Under the pieces are notes generated by a model. The model had not been told where the DNA came from and ran no database searches. It saw only the letters and a list, made by a program, of their open reading frames with translations. From the NCBI GenBank assembly GCA_907163375.1, contig CAJQUW010016925.1, positions 124,001 to 188,000 of the forward strand: 64,000 nt of DNA, written 5' to 3'. This document shows positions 12,900-24,700 of the stretch, piece by piece (positions within the stretch are counted from its first letter, which is position 1; each line of letters begins with the position of its first letter). The stretch comes from Prostheceraeus crozeri. Taxonomy: Eukaryota; Platyhelminthes; Polycladida; Euryleptidae. The position numbers were made by a program, and so were the translations under genes.

Positions 12900-13190
12900 C
12901 GTGGCCACTTCTCCTGGAGGTAAGACACGAGAGGACCTCTCCAGATAAGATGAGAGGATAAGATGGAGGTAACCCCTTGAGACAAGATAGAGGGAACCTA
13001 TCAAGATAAGAATGAGGAGATCCCTCGAGATGAGATAGAGGATGCCCTTCGAGATAAGATGGAGGTAACCCCTTGAGACAAGATAAGACGGAACCCCTTG
13101 AGATAAGATAGAGGGGACCTATCAAGATAAGAAAGGGGAGACCCCTCGAGATAAAATAGGGGGATTCCTCGAGATTAGATGACCGAGAGA
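12900..13190. repeat. Minisatellite
   Basis: About a dozen diverged units of roughly 24 bp around ccttgagataagatagaggg, with a longer period near 100 bp (aagatggaggtaacccc at about 12960 and 13058). It lies in a lipase B intron. Confidence 0.75.
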
Positions 13191-14642
13191 TGCGGTGCCT
13201 TTCTTATTTGAAGCTTTGCTCATGAATTTATGAAAGACTAAATCTACACACGTGCTTGCCTTTCTTCATGTTCCCATCGCATTTGAGGAAGCGATTCCTG
13301 AGAAATGGAGTGATGGACAATGCAAATGCCTGCATCATTCATTCCCGTAGGGACTCGAGTATGACTAACTTGATGACCATATGAAGCCTTGAAACTTAAT
13401 TGTGATTCATTAGAATTCATGCTCAAATGCGACCGAGCATGAAACTAATCTGAATTCTCTAATTGGAAACCCATCTCAGGTCCATGGAGCAAAACTGTGC
13501 CGCCAATATCGATGCAATTCATTTTATTTCATGTCAATTGACACTGGAACTATTTTGAATTTTCTCAGAAGGCAGAAATTATAGAACGGCCCGAAGCAGA
13601 GGAAATTACAACGAGCTGTCATTTGCCACTGTTGCGACCACGGAGATAAATTGCACTGTCTGCGTTGTTTGGTCTAGAGATGACATTTTGTATTACTGAT
13701 GGTTCCGCTTAGAACTAGTCCCGAGGGGCAGAGAGATCAATTTTCCATTGAACGTAGTGCGAATTCAAACCTGAATTCTCCCGAACTGAATCAGTGACAT
13801 TGCATTGAACGGGCACAATCAGTAAATTTAGATCATGAGGAGTTGAACGATGTGAGCATCCATTTGATGAATTTATCGCAGAGAAACATTGAGCCAAAGA
13901 TGCGTACTGTCAACTTGGCAGATATTCAGTCTTCAATGTGATAACGCCAATTGATACAACTTTCTTCACGCAGTGCGCGCGCTTGGCCAATCACGTAAGC
14001 CAAAGGGAGACAACTTTTCTTGCGCCTTACTACCATCGTATGCCTGAGATAGAATGACGTCACCTCTAGAGTAGCACAGCCATTGATGTCCGACACGAAC
14101 GTTCCGTGGAAGCAATATTGCATCTAGTGAACATGCGTTGTCATGACAACGGTACATAAACGATGGCAGCGTCCAGGGGTTGACGGAATGGCACCAGTAC
14201 GCTATCATGTTTCTTCAAGTATAAAGTCATTACAAGTTTCACTAATTTCATTACTCTTGAGATCCAGCAACCATCAACATTGAAATAGATCGTAGTCTGA
14301 TCGAGCAGCTGAAATAACCATCAACAAGTAGCAATTCTACATTCTAGTCCCACTTAGTCAGACAAAGTGAAAAGTCACAGTATCATCTGTGAGCACGTTC
14401 TGGCAGTGCAGCATGAAGGAAGTGTGTCGTTGACGAGGTGTTAGTTCCTACATTGTGCGGGAAATGTTTATCGGAGAGCGAAGCTTCAGTTATTCAGTTC
14501 AGCTAATGTGAACTTCTTCAAGCAGACGAATGGAAGTGGATTAGAACAGGTCACAAGACCCATTGCCCATCCACAAATTTCAACACATGCGTCAGACACA
14601 AGAGATTTCGACTCCATGGTCGCTTATAAGTATGGAGAAAGT
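13191..14642. other. Lipase B intron, no recognised feature
   Basis: Only short unsupported frames on the minus strand; no repeat border identified. Confidence 0.4.
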
Positions 14643-15454
14643 ATATTGTAGGTAGAGTGTCGACTCAAAAAAGTATACAGTGAAAATTTTTATATCACAA
14701 GAATCAGTTTTTTGCGGAGATTACGTTCCTGCGGTGCAAAAATGATTTCGCAGCTTTTCAAAAAGATAAGATTCTGTAAATTTATATACTACCGACATGA
14801 AGCCACTTTATAAGTAGCATGATAACATGTTGGATATCAAAAGGAATGAATATCTGCTAACAAGCATAATAATTAAGCGGAAATTAAGCTAATTATCGAA
14901 GGAATTTCATGAACCGCGTTATAATGGAAATCTTCATGAAAAAGTCGAGATCTTACTGTGCTGTCTTGGCTGACATCTCATGTCTTTAATTCAATTTTCA
15001 TTGTCATGATTTTATGATTCACTGAATTTATGTTTCATTTCTTGAATCTGAATAGTGATGTTTACCCATTTACATCTTTCAAAGTTAATTGAAATCATTG
15101 TCATTGATTATGCCATTTTGCTCTGCCAGTGGCAGCTTAAGAAAATACTCTTGAGGTTGAGCAATGAGCATGAAGTTAATGACAACCTATCGAAAAACAA
15201 ACGAACACTGCCTCTCCAAGACTAGGTCATGGCACGGAGGATCTGTATAATGCCATCATTTCTTCTGCATTACATTCATGATCAGTCTATTCCGTGGAAA
15301 TTTCTTTAAACTCCAAAAATTTACATATCTCACAGTTGCGGTAACAATATTCAACCGTGTTCACCTCGAGTTCATTAAATAAGATCGAATCTGCATACAC
15401 ATTGGGGTTTTGATAAATGCTGAGTTGCTACTCTACCTAATATCTTTACTCTAT
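14643..15454 (+). mobile_element. 0.8-kb TIR repeat, copy 1
   Basis: It matches 31401-32216 along its whole length in the same orientation. The ends are an imperfect inverted repeat (left ATATTGTAGGTAGAG, right CTCTACCTAATAT). Non-coding, so a MITE-type DNA element. Confidence 0.7.
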
Positions 15455-15700
15455 GGTTGCAAGTACATGTTCTCTTCAGGTCAGAGAATTCCCGCTGTCT
15501 ATCCTTCCATCTGATACTATTCCAAGTGAATTCTTGTTCATCCTTGAATGCCAGAAGAGAGGATTCTCTGCGGCGACATTCCGCATCGGCAGCGGTCCAT
15601 CTTTTTCTCTTCTTGTTGATGTAAATGCATCCAATAGATGGAACCTTTATTCATGGTGGGTGACATACCCCATAAAACACCGCCTTCATCACTGTGTTAT

Positions 15701-16089
15701 TCACGAAATGTTTCTTGTCATTGACCGTGTCATTTTTGTTAGCAGTTTGTATTGAAAGCTCAATTTTGTCAATTTTTTCTTCATTTCACTCCGTAGATCC
15801 TTCACTTGGGCTTTTATTCCTTTCGTGATATTCAAAATCAATGTCTTCATATCAGCAATCTCTTTTATAAGATGACGAATCTTCTTATCACTTTCGGTCT
15901 TCTCCTCCTTTCGTGCTGCCTCAAGTTTCGACAAGGTCTCTTGATCTTCCTTTGTTGTCTTCGAGTTCGCATCGCTTCGATCATATCTCGAACGGCATCG
16001 TGCACATATTGTGCGGGATTCATTCCATATACGCAGCCGAGGATTACCAAAGAAAAGAAGACAATCTCCAACATGCACATGATCTTCAT
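15701..16089 (-). pseudogene. Possible secreted coiled-coil protein, frame-shifted
   Basis: On the minus strand an ATG at 16089 opens a strong signal peptide (MKIMCMLEIVFFSLVILGCV, then YGMNPAQYVHD). The signal-peptide frame soon runs into a low-complexity arginine-rich reading. At about 15970 the neighbouring frame instead carries a long heptad coiled coil (KLEAARKEEKTESDKKIRHL onward to MTRNIS-stop at 15701). One shift links a convincing leader to a convincing coil. This may be a broken gene, a sequencing error or a spliced gene. It is nested in a lipase B intron on the opposite strand. No family is recognised; secreted lectins and fibrinogen-related proteins often begin this way. Confidence 0.4.
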
Positions 16090-16134
16090 TGCGTGCGGTA
16101 CAGAAATGATGCATGTGTGGTCGCAATTGATATT

Positions 16135-16455
16135 CGAGACTTGTAAAGGATTAAATACATTTCCGCGCCTCCCAGGTCTTCGTCTTATCGGGATAAAGAC
16201 AATTTGATGTAAATTTTGATGTCAGTTCTGATTTCAGACAGTGATTCGTGTTGTTTATAGAATTCTCAACGCTCTTACATACGAAAAGTTTATTCAATGC
16301 TGCTTCATAGGAAAACAATCATGCTGTGAAATTCGAGGTTTGTAAAGGATTTAAATACATCTCCGACCCCCTCTCAGATCTTCGTCATATCGGGATAGCG
16401 ACTGCTTGACGTAAATATTGATGTCAATTCTGAGTTACGACTGTGACTTGGGTTG
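16135..16455. repeat. Direct repeat, two units
   Basis: The block starting ttgtaaaggattaaatacat at 16140 recurs near 16348, and similarity continues for about 110 bp (cttcgtc.tatcgggata). The offset is about 205 bp. Confidence 0.65.
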
Positions 16456-16519
16456 TTAATCGAAAGCTAAGCATTTTTCAAATACAATTTCTTTCGGCAA
16501 ACTTTTGCTTCTTCACTCT

Positions 16520-16800
16520 TTACTCATGCGTGCCCATTCTGTAGTAAGCTAGGACTTGGGCAGCCTTCACTCTCACCAGATTAGGACTGGCAGCCTCTAG
16601 CGAGAGTGATGGCAACACCCGAAGCGGACGGACTCGAACCCTGAACTTTCTGCACTTCCGGACAGAAGCGCGGCCCTTAACCACCTGAACTATCTTAACA
16701 CCAGTAATATACACCTCATATCTTGTGTAAACTACCCTACAAACGATAGCGATTTGTAATAATTCTCTCCAGGCTACATGCATGCAGCTAAAAATTCTGG
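16520..16800 (-). mobile_element. tRNA-derived SINE (second family)
   Basis: On the minus strand: A box TAGTTCAGGTGGTTAAGGGC (16673-16692) and B box GGGTTCGAGTCC (16630-16641), at tRNA spacing, with no complete tRNA fold outside them. A 20-bp inverted pair (ggcgaccgcgcagaaacaat at 16801, its complement at 16895) borders it. Confidence 0.65.
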
Positions 16801-17003
16801 GGCGACCGCGCAGAAACAATGTTGGGCTAATAAATCTATAACAGTGTAACTCACTCATTGAAATTTGCTTGTCACCAACAACTCACTATCTAGAATTGTT
16901 TCTGTGCGGTCGCCCATGATTTGTATTGCTTCAAGACATTGAATGTTAGAAGTCAATTGCAAGCATAAATTATACATAACATTCGGATAATTTTTCATTG
17001 CAG

Positions 17004-17085
17004 ATATACGTTTTGTGATGGCGAGACACTGGAAACTGACACATCAAGATCGATAAGCGTGTCAAGCTCTAATCAATGTCATTGA
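17004..17085 (+). CDS. Lipase B last exon
   Basis: After a TTGCAG acceptor, 82 bp encode YTFCDGETLETDTS and end QCH-stop. Length, phase and the FCDG motif equal lipase A exon 11. No AATAAA follows closely; an ATTAAA at 17323 is the nearest candidate. Confidence 0.85.
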
Positions 17086-18249
17086 GTTTTACTCCATTGC
17101 AAATATATGAGACATGTTTATTGGAAACTTTTCCCTCAAACCTGCCTTTTGATTTCTTTCCATGAAGATTTATACATTCTAGATTTGATCACCTTCTGCG
17201 CTATGCAAGGAAGATGCGTTTTATGTAAGCGTAGCGAGTTTGCTTGAGTGGGTCGCTTGCTTGAGCAAATTGAACAATTTGCGTATGGATTTGAAATCCA
17301 TGTTAAGAGAATAAGTAAATACATTAAAGCGCATTATCCTCATCGTCAAGAGCGGCCCTTATGTACTTGCGATTTAGCTGCCGTTTACACTAAGGCAACA
17401 GGCCAATGCATGACAGGAGAATGGAGAATATCATGGAAAATGCTTTGATGATGCGGCTAGAATTCCGTATGAATTTATTGATAACTTATCGTTTACTCTT
17501 CCTTCAATGACATTCGCACTGCTATGTTGTTTTGCAACCTGCATGTACTCGTTCGTAAATATAGTAGAATGTATTCTTTACTTTACCATACTTTCAATTG
17601 GTACTTGTTCCCCTGCACTTGATATTCACATGATAATAGACAAAAACACAAAGATATATATATAGAGAAATATCGTCTTTTTGACTCTTTTAACCTGAAA
17701 TCGCATTTACTCAATAGAAGTCTCAATCTCTTGAGAGAGTTACATATCGCCGAAAATCTTTTGATCTATCAAAAAAATAAATTTCATTATAGCATCAATT
17801 AACCATCCTGAATAGAGTAGATTAATACACAGTATTTCTTTTGAATGGTACAAGTTTGATTTCTTGCTTGTGTTATCCTATGAACTTTTTAAGCGACATC
17901 CGACATCAATTCAGACAATTGAAAAATCATCTATCTATCTTATGATCTTCTATCATCAATAAAACTCATCGATCGAACAGTACAGATTTTCTTAGAGCGC
18001 GACGCTTTAGTCCACAGTTCCTTGCGACAGTTGAACTCAAATATATGGCCAATGAGTTGATATCAATATTAAAAATCATACTGGTTACCGAAGTTAAAAT
18101 CAAACAGAATTGTGTCCTGTTCTTATGTTTGCTGCTATTATATGCATTGCTGTTGGGCTTACTGAATTTTGAAAAGTGCAAATTTTGCAAATGCATTGTG
18201 CACAATTTCATCATCGGCTTAAAGATGACCAGCACAAAGTTTTGACAAC
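17086..18249. other. Intergenic, convergent 3' ends
   Basis: No gene seen. It holds the lipase B 3' flank. Confidence 0.4.
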
Positions 18250-18261
18250 TTTGTTGTACCG

Positions 18262-18709
18262 TTTAGACAAGTAACCTGGCAATTGATAAATTTATCAAAT
18301 CTCAACAGATGTAACCACCACGAGACATGTTTCGGCCTGTTGGGCCTCATCAGTTGTGGGTAGGTTTGAACCAGAGACGTTGGAGCTAGAGGACGTGCAA
18401 GCATGCCCTCTAACCACAAGGCCACCGGACCATCTGTTGAGAGCGTGAATTAGCCAGGAAAGCACTGCTTTAACGCAAGGCCACCGGACCATTTGCAGAA
18501 TGCAGTCCGCCCTCCACGTGCCTGCGTTAAAGCAGTGCCTTCCTGGCTAATTCACGCTCTCAACAGATGGTCCGGTGGCCTTGTGGTTAGAGGGCATGCT
18601 TGCACGTCCTCTAGCTCCAACGTCGCTGGTTCAAACCTACCCACGACTGATTAAGCCCAACAGGCCGAAACATGTCTCGTGGTGGTTACATCTGTTGAGA
18701 TTTGATAAA
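18262..18709. mobile_element. Head-to-head SINE dimer with a 12-bp target duplication
   Basis: The two halves are inverted copies of a tRNA-derived SINE. In the right half the A box region (GGCCTTGTGGTTAGAGGGC) is at about 18577-18595 and the B box GGTTCAAACCT at 18628-18638. The whole 448 bp sits between perfect 12-bp repeats TTTGTTGTACCG (18250-18261 and 18710-18721), so it was inserted as one unit by target-primed insertion. Confidence 0.85.
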
Positions 18710-18721
18710 TTTGTTGTACCG

Positions 18722-19801
18722 GTATGTATTCATTGTTTTGAGATTTTTAATAACAATAAGATGAAGTTTGTTCATGGAAATTGGTAAATTTTGGCTTGAT
18801 AGCATCCAAACAGCTGCAGTTTTCATAAGTGTCTTTACTAATGCTCAGATGGATTTGATAATCATCCATTGCGTATTCATGTAATAATGCTCATGACTGC
18901 AAACAATGTTTAGCCAAACAAAGATCTCATTTTGCATTTTTCTAAACGAGAAGATTTTTCTGGTATCAATTGAACAGCTGTACAGTCAAAAGATGAATAA
19001 AAAGCAAAGTTTACAATCTATACGCAATAAAATTGCTTCTGAAATCATGTGTTTTAATTTTGTTTCATAATTGTGTCTTGCACATGTTTTTACAAACGTG
19101 TTTTAAAACAATCTTATTCAATTGCATTTGAATACAATAATCTTCTAAAACAAGTCAAGTTTTTATGGTAGGATGAAACCCTATTAATTGATGCTTGTGA
19201 AGCAGGCGTGTTGATAGACATCCAAAGGTTCAGTCAAACCGAAAAGAGATTGGATAAAACTAAACTTTTAATCTGTTGTTCACTCCAAATAGATGATAGT
19301 GAATGAATATCATATTGCAAGGTTTCAATGTCGACATGAATGCAGCAACACCCTTCAATACCAAGCATCGGTGTCCCTAAAGCATTTTCCTTGCCATTTC
19401 TCGTTCTGCGCTATCTACCTACTGAGCCGATGATAAGAATAACACGAATTTAAAAATCTGAAGCGAACTGCTGGAGTTGAAGGCGCGAAGGGACTGGATT
19501 GTCGGCGAATACACGGGTTAAGGAGTGCTACACAGTGTCTCAAACAAATCTCGAGAAAGACGACTATGAAAATCTGAAATTGCACAGAAAGGTCTCTCGC
19601 CTCACAGTTTCATCACACACTGCATTCTCATCAGGCACGTTATTAACTCCAGTTAGTTATCCGAAATACTCGTCGCTTGACTGGAAGCAGTGGATTTAAT
19701 AGCTACATAATAGACGATGTTGTTTACTTATTAGAATGTTTTGACTCGTTCCCTTTTGACATACTGAATTGCTGTAGAGGTATTATTATTTTCTCAATGC
19801 A
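18722..19801. other. Intergenic, no recognised feature
   Basis: Short unsupported frames only. Confidence 0.4.
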
Positions 19802-19815
19802 CAAGAGAATAATTG

Positions 19816-20226
19816 ACAACAAAGGTCTGTCGTGGTACATTGAATATCTGAAGAGAATGACAACTATTAAGTCAATACAAGACACCAACACCCTTGATTC
19901 CCCGACCGCACTCGCCTGACCCAGGAATCGAACCGAAGTCCGCGGTGGAGACGAGCTCGCACCTTCTTCACTAGGCCACGCTGACGGTTCAAAAGGAATG
20001 CGAGTTAAGGCAGAAGTCATCTCTAAGTGATATCGACAGCATATTGTCGACTATTATGCCTTCACTCGCATTCCTTTTGAACCGTCAGCGTGGCCTAGTG
20101 AGGATGATGCGAGCTCGTCTCCACCGCGGACTTCGGTTCGATTCCTGGGTCAGGCGAGTGCGTTCGGGGAATCAAAGCTGTTGGTGTCAACTATTGACTT
20201 AATAGCTATCATTCTTTGTAGATGTT
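19816..20226. mobile_element. Head-to-head SINE dimer (first family)
   Basis: A minus copy (B box complement at 19924-19934) and a plus copy (B box GGTTCGATTCC at 20135-20145) meet at their 5' ends near 20040. Flanking caaga(g/a)aataattg at 19802-19815 and 20227-20240 matches at 13 of 14 bases and may be a target duplication, though part of it may be SINE tail. Confidence 0.8.
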
Positions 20227-20440
20227 CAAGAAAATAATTGTATATACAAGTAGACTGTATGTTCAAACGATTCGACAGCCCAAATTGCTTGGTGGAAACA
20301 AATTATTCAATAAATCGAGATGTTATCAAGAAAGTATTCATTTCAATAATGAATATGAAATAGCATGCATATAAATAACAATTTTCAGATAAGTTCTGCA
20401 TTGAATTAGAAAAAGAAAAAATATATAAACTCATAATCTG

Positions 20441-20678
20441 CTGTATTATCTTAAGCGCTTTCGATGACTATAATCATATGATAACGTCATGATATAAAAG
20501 GATTCAAAATAATCTCACACTGAAAGTGACAGACATTCAAATTACATAGCTATGAAAAGAGATTAAGTAAGTAAAAAATATGCATACATACTAAAATCGA
20601 GACATTGAACTACAGAAAATTAACATAGATAAGATGAAAGTAGAAAAGGGGGCTAAGTCCAAGGCATGAGCAAATCAC
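20441..20678. repeat. Left arm of inverted repeat flanking a Penelope fragment
   Basis: It matches the complement of 21211-21445 over about 235 bp at high identity, including ttatcttaagcgctttcgat and the phrase ggctaagtccaaggca. Confidence 0.85.
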
Positions 20679-20690
20679 AGACATGTTTAT

Positions 20691-21236
20691 TTGAATGAAG
20701 AAAAAGAACCAATAACAGGTCCGTCAAAAAAGGAAGTGTATCTTAGGAGCCCATTTATGATAGACAGATTTCATTCATTATTCTCGAAAAAACTACGTGA
20801 ATCAATTTCTAGAACATTTTATGCAGCACAGCTTGTTGTTTTGCCTCAGACAATGAAGATCGCTTGTCGTTCTTTGAAGGATCGAATTTCTCTCGTTGAC
20901 TGATCAAACGTCTGCTACAATTTCAAATGCGACTGCGGATGCAGTTATGTTGGTCGGACAGCGAGATGTCTTGGTATCCGAATCAAAGAGCACTATCCTA
21001 TGTGGGCAGCAACAAGATTGAAAGGCCCTAAAGATCAAAGCAGCTCAATATGCAAGCATCTCTGGGACTGCAATCAATTCTCCGGACATAAGATCGAGTC
21101 CTATTTCTCTGTCGCTGCATACTGCAGAAATGTACAACATGTCAAGATCACTGAGGCCATATCATTAAAACGATTCCACCCCTCATTATGTATCATGAAA
21201 GATTATGTTAGTGATTTGCTCCTGCCTTGGACTTAG
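20691..21236 (+). pseudogene. Penelope-like element 3' fragment with GIY-YIG nuclease
   Basis: Frame 1 (20691-20903) gives a PLE-type linker. After an in-frame stop the reading continues CYNFKCDCGCSYVGRTARCLGIRIKEH, the GIY-YIG nuclease core with its C.C.C knuckle (the core is quoted here in parts: CDCGCSYVGRT and LGIRIKEH). It ends at LLLPWT-stop. The reverse-transcriptase domain is missing. The end of the frame lies inside the right inverted-repeat arm, so the arm is part of the element and the left arm is an inverted copy of its 3' end. Confidence 0.75.
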
Positions 21237-21445
21237 CCCCTTTTCTACTTTCATTTTATCTATGTCAATTTTCTGTAGTCCACTGTCTCAATTAGCATGT
21301 ATGTATATTTTTTTACTAACTTAATCTCTTTTCATAGCCATGTAATTAGAAGGTCTATAACTTTCAGTGGAATATTATTTTGAATCTTTCTGTATCATGA
21401 CGTTATCTTATGATAAGAGTCATCGAAAGCGCTTAAGATAACACA
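21211..21445. repeat. Right arm of inverted repeat flanking a Penelope fragment
   Basis: Counterpart of 20441-20678; it includes the last codons of the GIY-YIG frame and about 200 bp of non-coding tail. Confidence 0.85.
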
Positions 21446-21627
21446 TTATATTATCAGTTTGTTTTTATTTTCTTTACTTGAAGTCATTCCAATATTTCCA
21501 ATTCCTTTATATTATTGAATTAATAGCCTATCTCTGAGAATTGTGTAGTGTTTGTTCAACCTCTTACGACTTGAATATATACTGGAAGTTTTGATAAAAA
21601 GACAAACATTATGACAAAATCAATTTG

Positions 21628-21633
21628 TTTATT
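21628..21633 (-). terminator. Polyadenylation signal of lipase A
   Basis: AATAAA on the minus strand, 12 bp past the stop codon, predicting a 3' UTR of only a few dozen bases. Confidence 0.6.
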
Positions 21634-21645
21634 CGAGATTTTGAT

Positions 21646-21727
21646 TTAACGGCACTCTTTCGAAGTCCACGGATACATCGTTCTTCTCATGCCAGCTTTC
21701 AGTGTTCGGCCATCACAAAAGAGGTAT
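21646..21727 (-). CDS. Lipase A exon 11 (C-terminal tail)
   Basis: 82 bp after a TTTCAG acceptor. It encodes [12 protein letters not shown] and ends KECR-stop. The match is to the FC...C tail of pancreatic lipases and to the lipase B last exon, which is also 82 bp (YTFCDGETLE...). Intron 10 is 5.1 kb. Confidence 0.88.
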
Positions 21728-24700
21728 CTGAAATGATAAAGAAATCCGACATAGTGCGTCCAACAAAAATCAATTTAATTTTCATTTTAAGAATAATATG
21801 AACATTGATTCTATTTGATATGAATTGTTCAACCATCTTGTTGATTAGCTCACAAGGAAAGTGGGTGTGATAAGTGCATGTATACTGGCATTTAGACTTC
21901 ACTCTGAAGCTGTTCTGATATATCTTCAGAATTTTCAAGGTGCTTGAGTATCGCCTGATGAACCATGGACATGAGACATTTTTTCATTCTTTCGGTGTGT
22001 GGAACTGAGAGGATGCGTGCTGATATTCTCCTCCACATTACTATCTTCTTGTGATTGTGGCCAATGCTTTCATCAGCTTGATGAGAGATATCAGACGAAA
22101 ATTGGATGACAGATATCGGATTCTTCCGTTCAGTACAATCATCGAGAAAGGTCATCAGGTCATGCCGGCCAAGTTATTGGCTTAGCACTTGCGGCACCAT
22201 CACCAGATTTAAACTGCTTGCTTTGCTTGTTCTTTATCTCACGTCTTTTGTGCCTCAGAGCATACGCTTCCTCTTTAAGTCGTCAACATAAAGGCCAACA
22301 GCTTCAGCGATTTTCCTTCATCTTTGATTTTTTAAATTAATCCTTAAATTCCACAAGTGTTCATCTACCAAGCTCATAATTTGTTCAGGAGTCAGATGAA
22401 GTCAGAGCTGATCATAAAAAAAGACCACCTTAAGTTAGTTGAAGTTCAATCGATCTCATGTCTACCAATCGTGTCGCACAACAACGTGTCATCCGTCATT
22501 CGACAGCTTGCATTCTCAGCTTTAAAATGAGCTATGATAGAGTTGTATGCGATACTGTATTTGCTGAGCAGTGCTCAAAATTTGAAAATCGCTCAATTTA
22601 CAAATCGCAATTTTTCAATAAGAAATTATGTGTGTATGATAATGAATCAGGAAAAGGAAGGGCGAGAATTTTCTGAGCTCTCTCTTGATATGCATGTACT
22701 GGTCATCAAAATCGGGGAACTGATAAAAGATTAGTAAAATCGTGAAGTTATCACAAAATCATCACCTTTTTGATTGAAAATATTATTTTCTCACCTTTTC
22801 ATCAAAAGTGTTCATGCTTGGCATCCTCTGAATCCTTGCGATTAAAAGTACGCAAACAGTGAAGGTAAGCAATCGGCAGCCGCTATTAGAGAGCAAATAC
22901 ATGCCTTCGCGAATTGTTTTGTTTTGATCCTTCGTTCACCTTACAATGTGTTTGTTCACTTTTTCGGAAATGAGAATTAATATTGAAGAAGTTTGAAAAA
23001 GAACTATTGAGCTTACATGAGTATAACTTGCATATTCGTACTCCACACAACGCAAGGATTCAGAGGATGCTAAATATGAACACTTTTGATGAAAAATCAG
23101 AACGTAACTTCAAGATTTTACTAATCTTTTATCAGTTCACCGATTTTGATGACCAGCACATGCATATCAAAAGAGAGCCTACAAAATGCTCGCTCTTCCT
23201 GTTCCTGATTCATATCATATCCACATAACTTCTTATTGAAAAATTGCGATTTGTAAATTGAGTGATTTTCATATTTTGAGTACTGCTCAGCAAATACAAT
23301 AAAGGATACAAGTCTATCATAGCTCATTTTAAAGCTGAGAATGCAAGCTCTCGAATGATGTATGACACGTTGTTGTGCGACATGACTGGAAGACATGATA
23401 ATCGATTGAACTTCAGGTAACTTTAGGAGGTCCGTTTTTTATTATGTAAAAGCGCACGTTCTTTTTCGTCTCTGTAGAATCACTCTGTGTCAAGTAGACA
23501 AGGTTTCTACTTTCCTACCGTAGGAGCAGATAACAATAAAGTCTCAAGAATGGATGTGTAGCTTCGTGCAATACACAATTACGGCACAAAAATTGAACGC
23601 ATATTCACTTACAAACACTTGCCAACGTGCCATTGCATGATTGGGTTAGAATCATTTTCATTCTAGTCAATTTCAGATAAAAATTTTTTTTCTATGTTGC
23701 CTACCAAGATATACGGAGAAACCAAATCAGCGCTCACAGAGATAGATTGTCTCTGCCAACTCTTCAGCTCTGTGACATACTTTGCCATCGAGTTTTCATC
23801 TCTACTCGTTAGCTTCCACAGATGCATTCAGAGTAAGTGTAACCTCACCTTTGCATGTGCAATGGTTATATAATAAATTTTCATGCATATCTAGGCACAG
23901 CTATTCTTAATTTGATGTAAAAGGGCAAGTAAGAGCATATCACAGGTAAATTAAGACAGTATCTGACTCGAAGTAATTATATCGGTCAAAGTAAAAAAAA
24001 TCGAATTTAAAAATAAAAATAAATTTATTATAAATAATTTTAATAATTTAAAATTATAAATTTAAATAAATTTAGTTAAAATTAATTAAAATTAAAAAAA
24101 GAAAACGTTTAACGGTGTGGAAGACGAAGGCTTGTAACACCGTGCGAAGTTCAAATATATTTTTTACTTTGACCAATGAAATTACTTCGAGTCGGATGCT
24201 CTCTTAATTTACCCGTGATATGCATCGCCTGACTCGCGAACTGGTCAACTATGTCAAATAAGAGAATTTTCGACAAGCACAAATTCAAACTATTAGTATG
24301 AATGTATATGCAAACATGAAATCACGTCAATAATAATTGTAAATAATATAAATATTTACAGAATATAATAATCAAACATAGACCTATTGTAAAGGACTGA
24401 TTGTACTACTTACTAATATTATCTTAGAATTACTAAATATCATTATTTTATGGGTGCACAAGATGAAATTCGTCATACACAATAATTGTACATACATGTA
24501 GTTACTAATGTATAATGTTAATAGTTGTACATAATTAATACATATATATATAATAGCCTTCACAAATAGAGCGTGATCTTAAAGAAAAGTGATGCATCAA
24601 ACATTTGGCATCCAAAATCACATACCAAATGCGGAAACAATGTGATTTTAGCTCAAACCTATTCATACCGTGCTCAGAGGCTCATTGATATCTCAGAGGA

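Noticed and set aside
15453-15755. 100-codon plus-strand frame
   Set aside because: No family features; it overlaps the end of a repeat and the minus-strand coiled-coil region.
23121-23396. 91-codon frame in the fold-back arm
   Set aside because: The sister arm does not keep it open in full; probably a by-product of the repeat.
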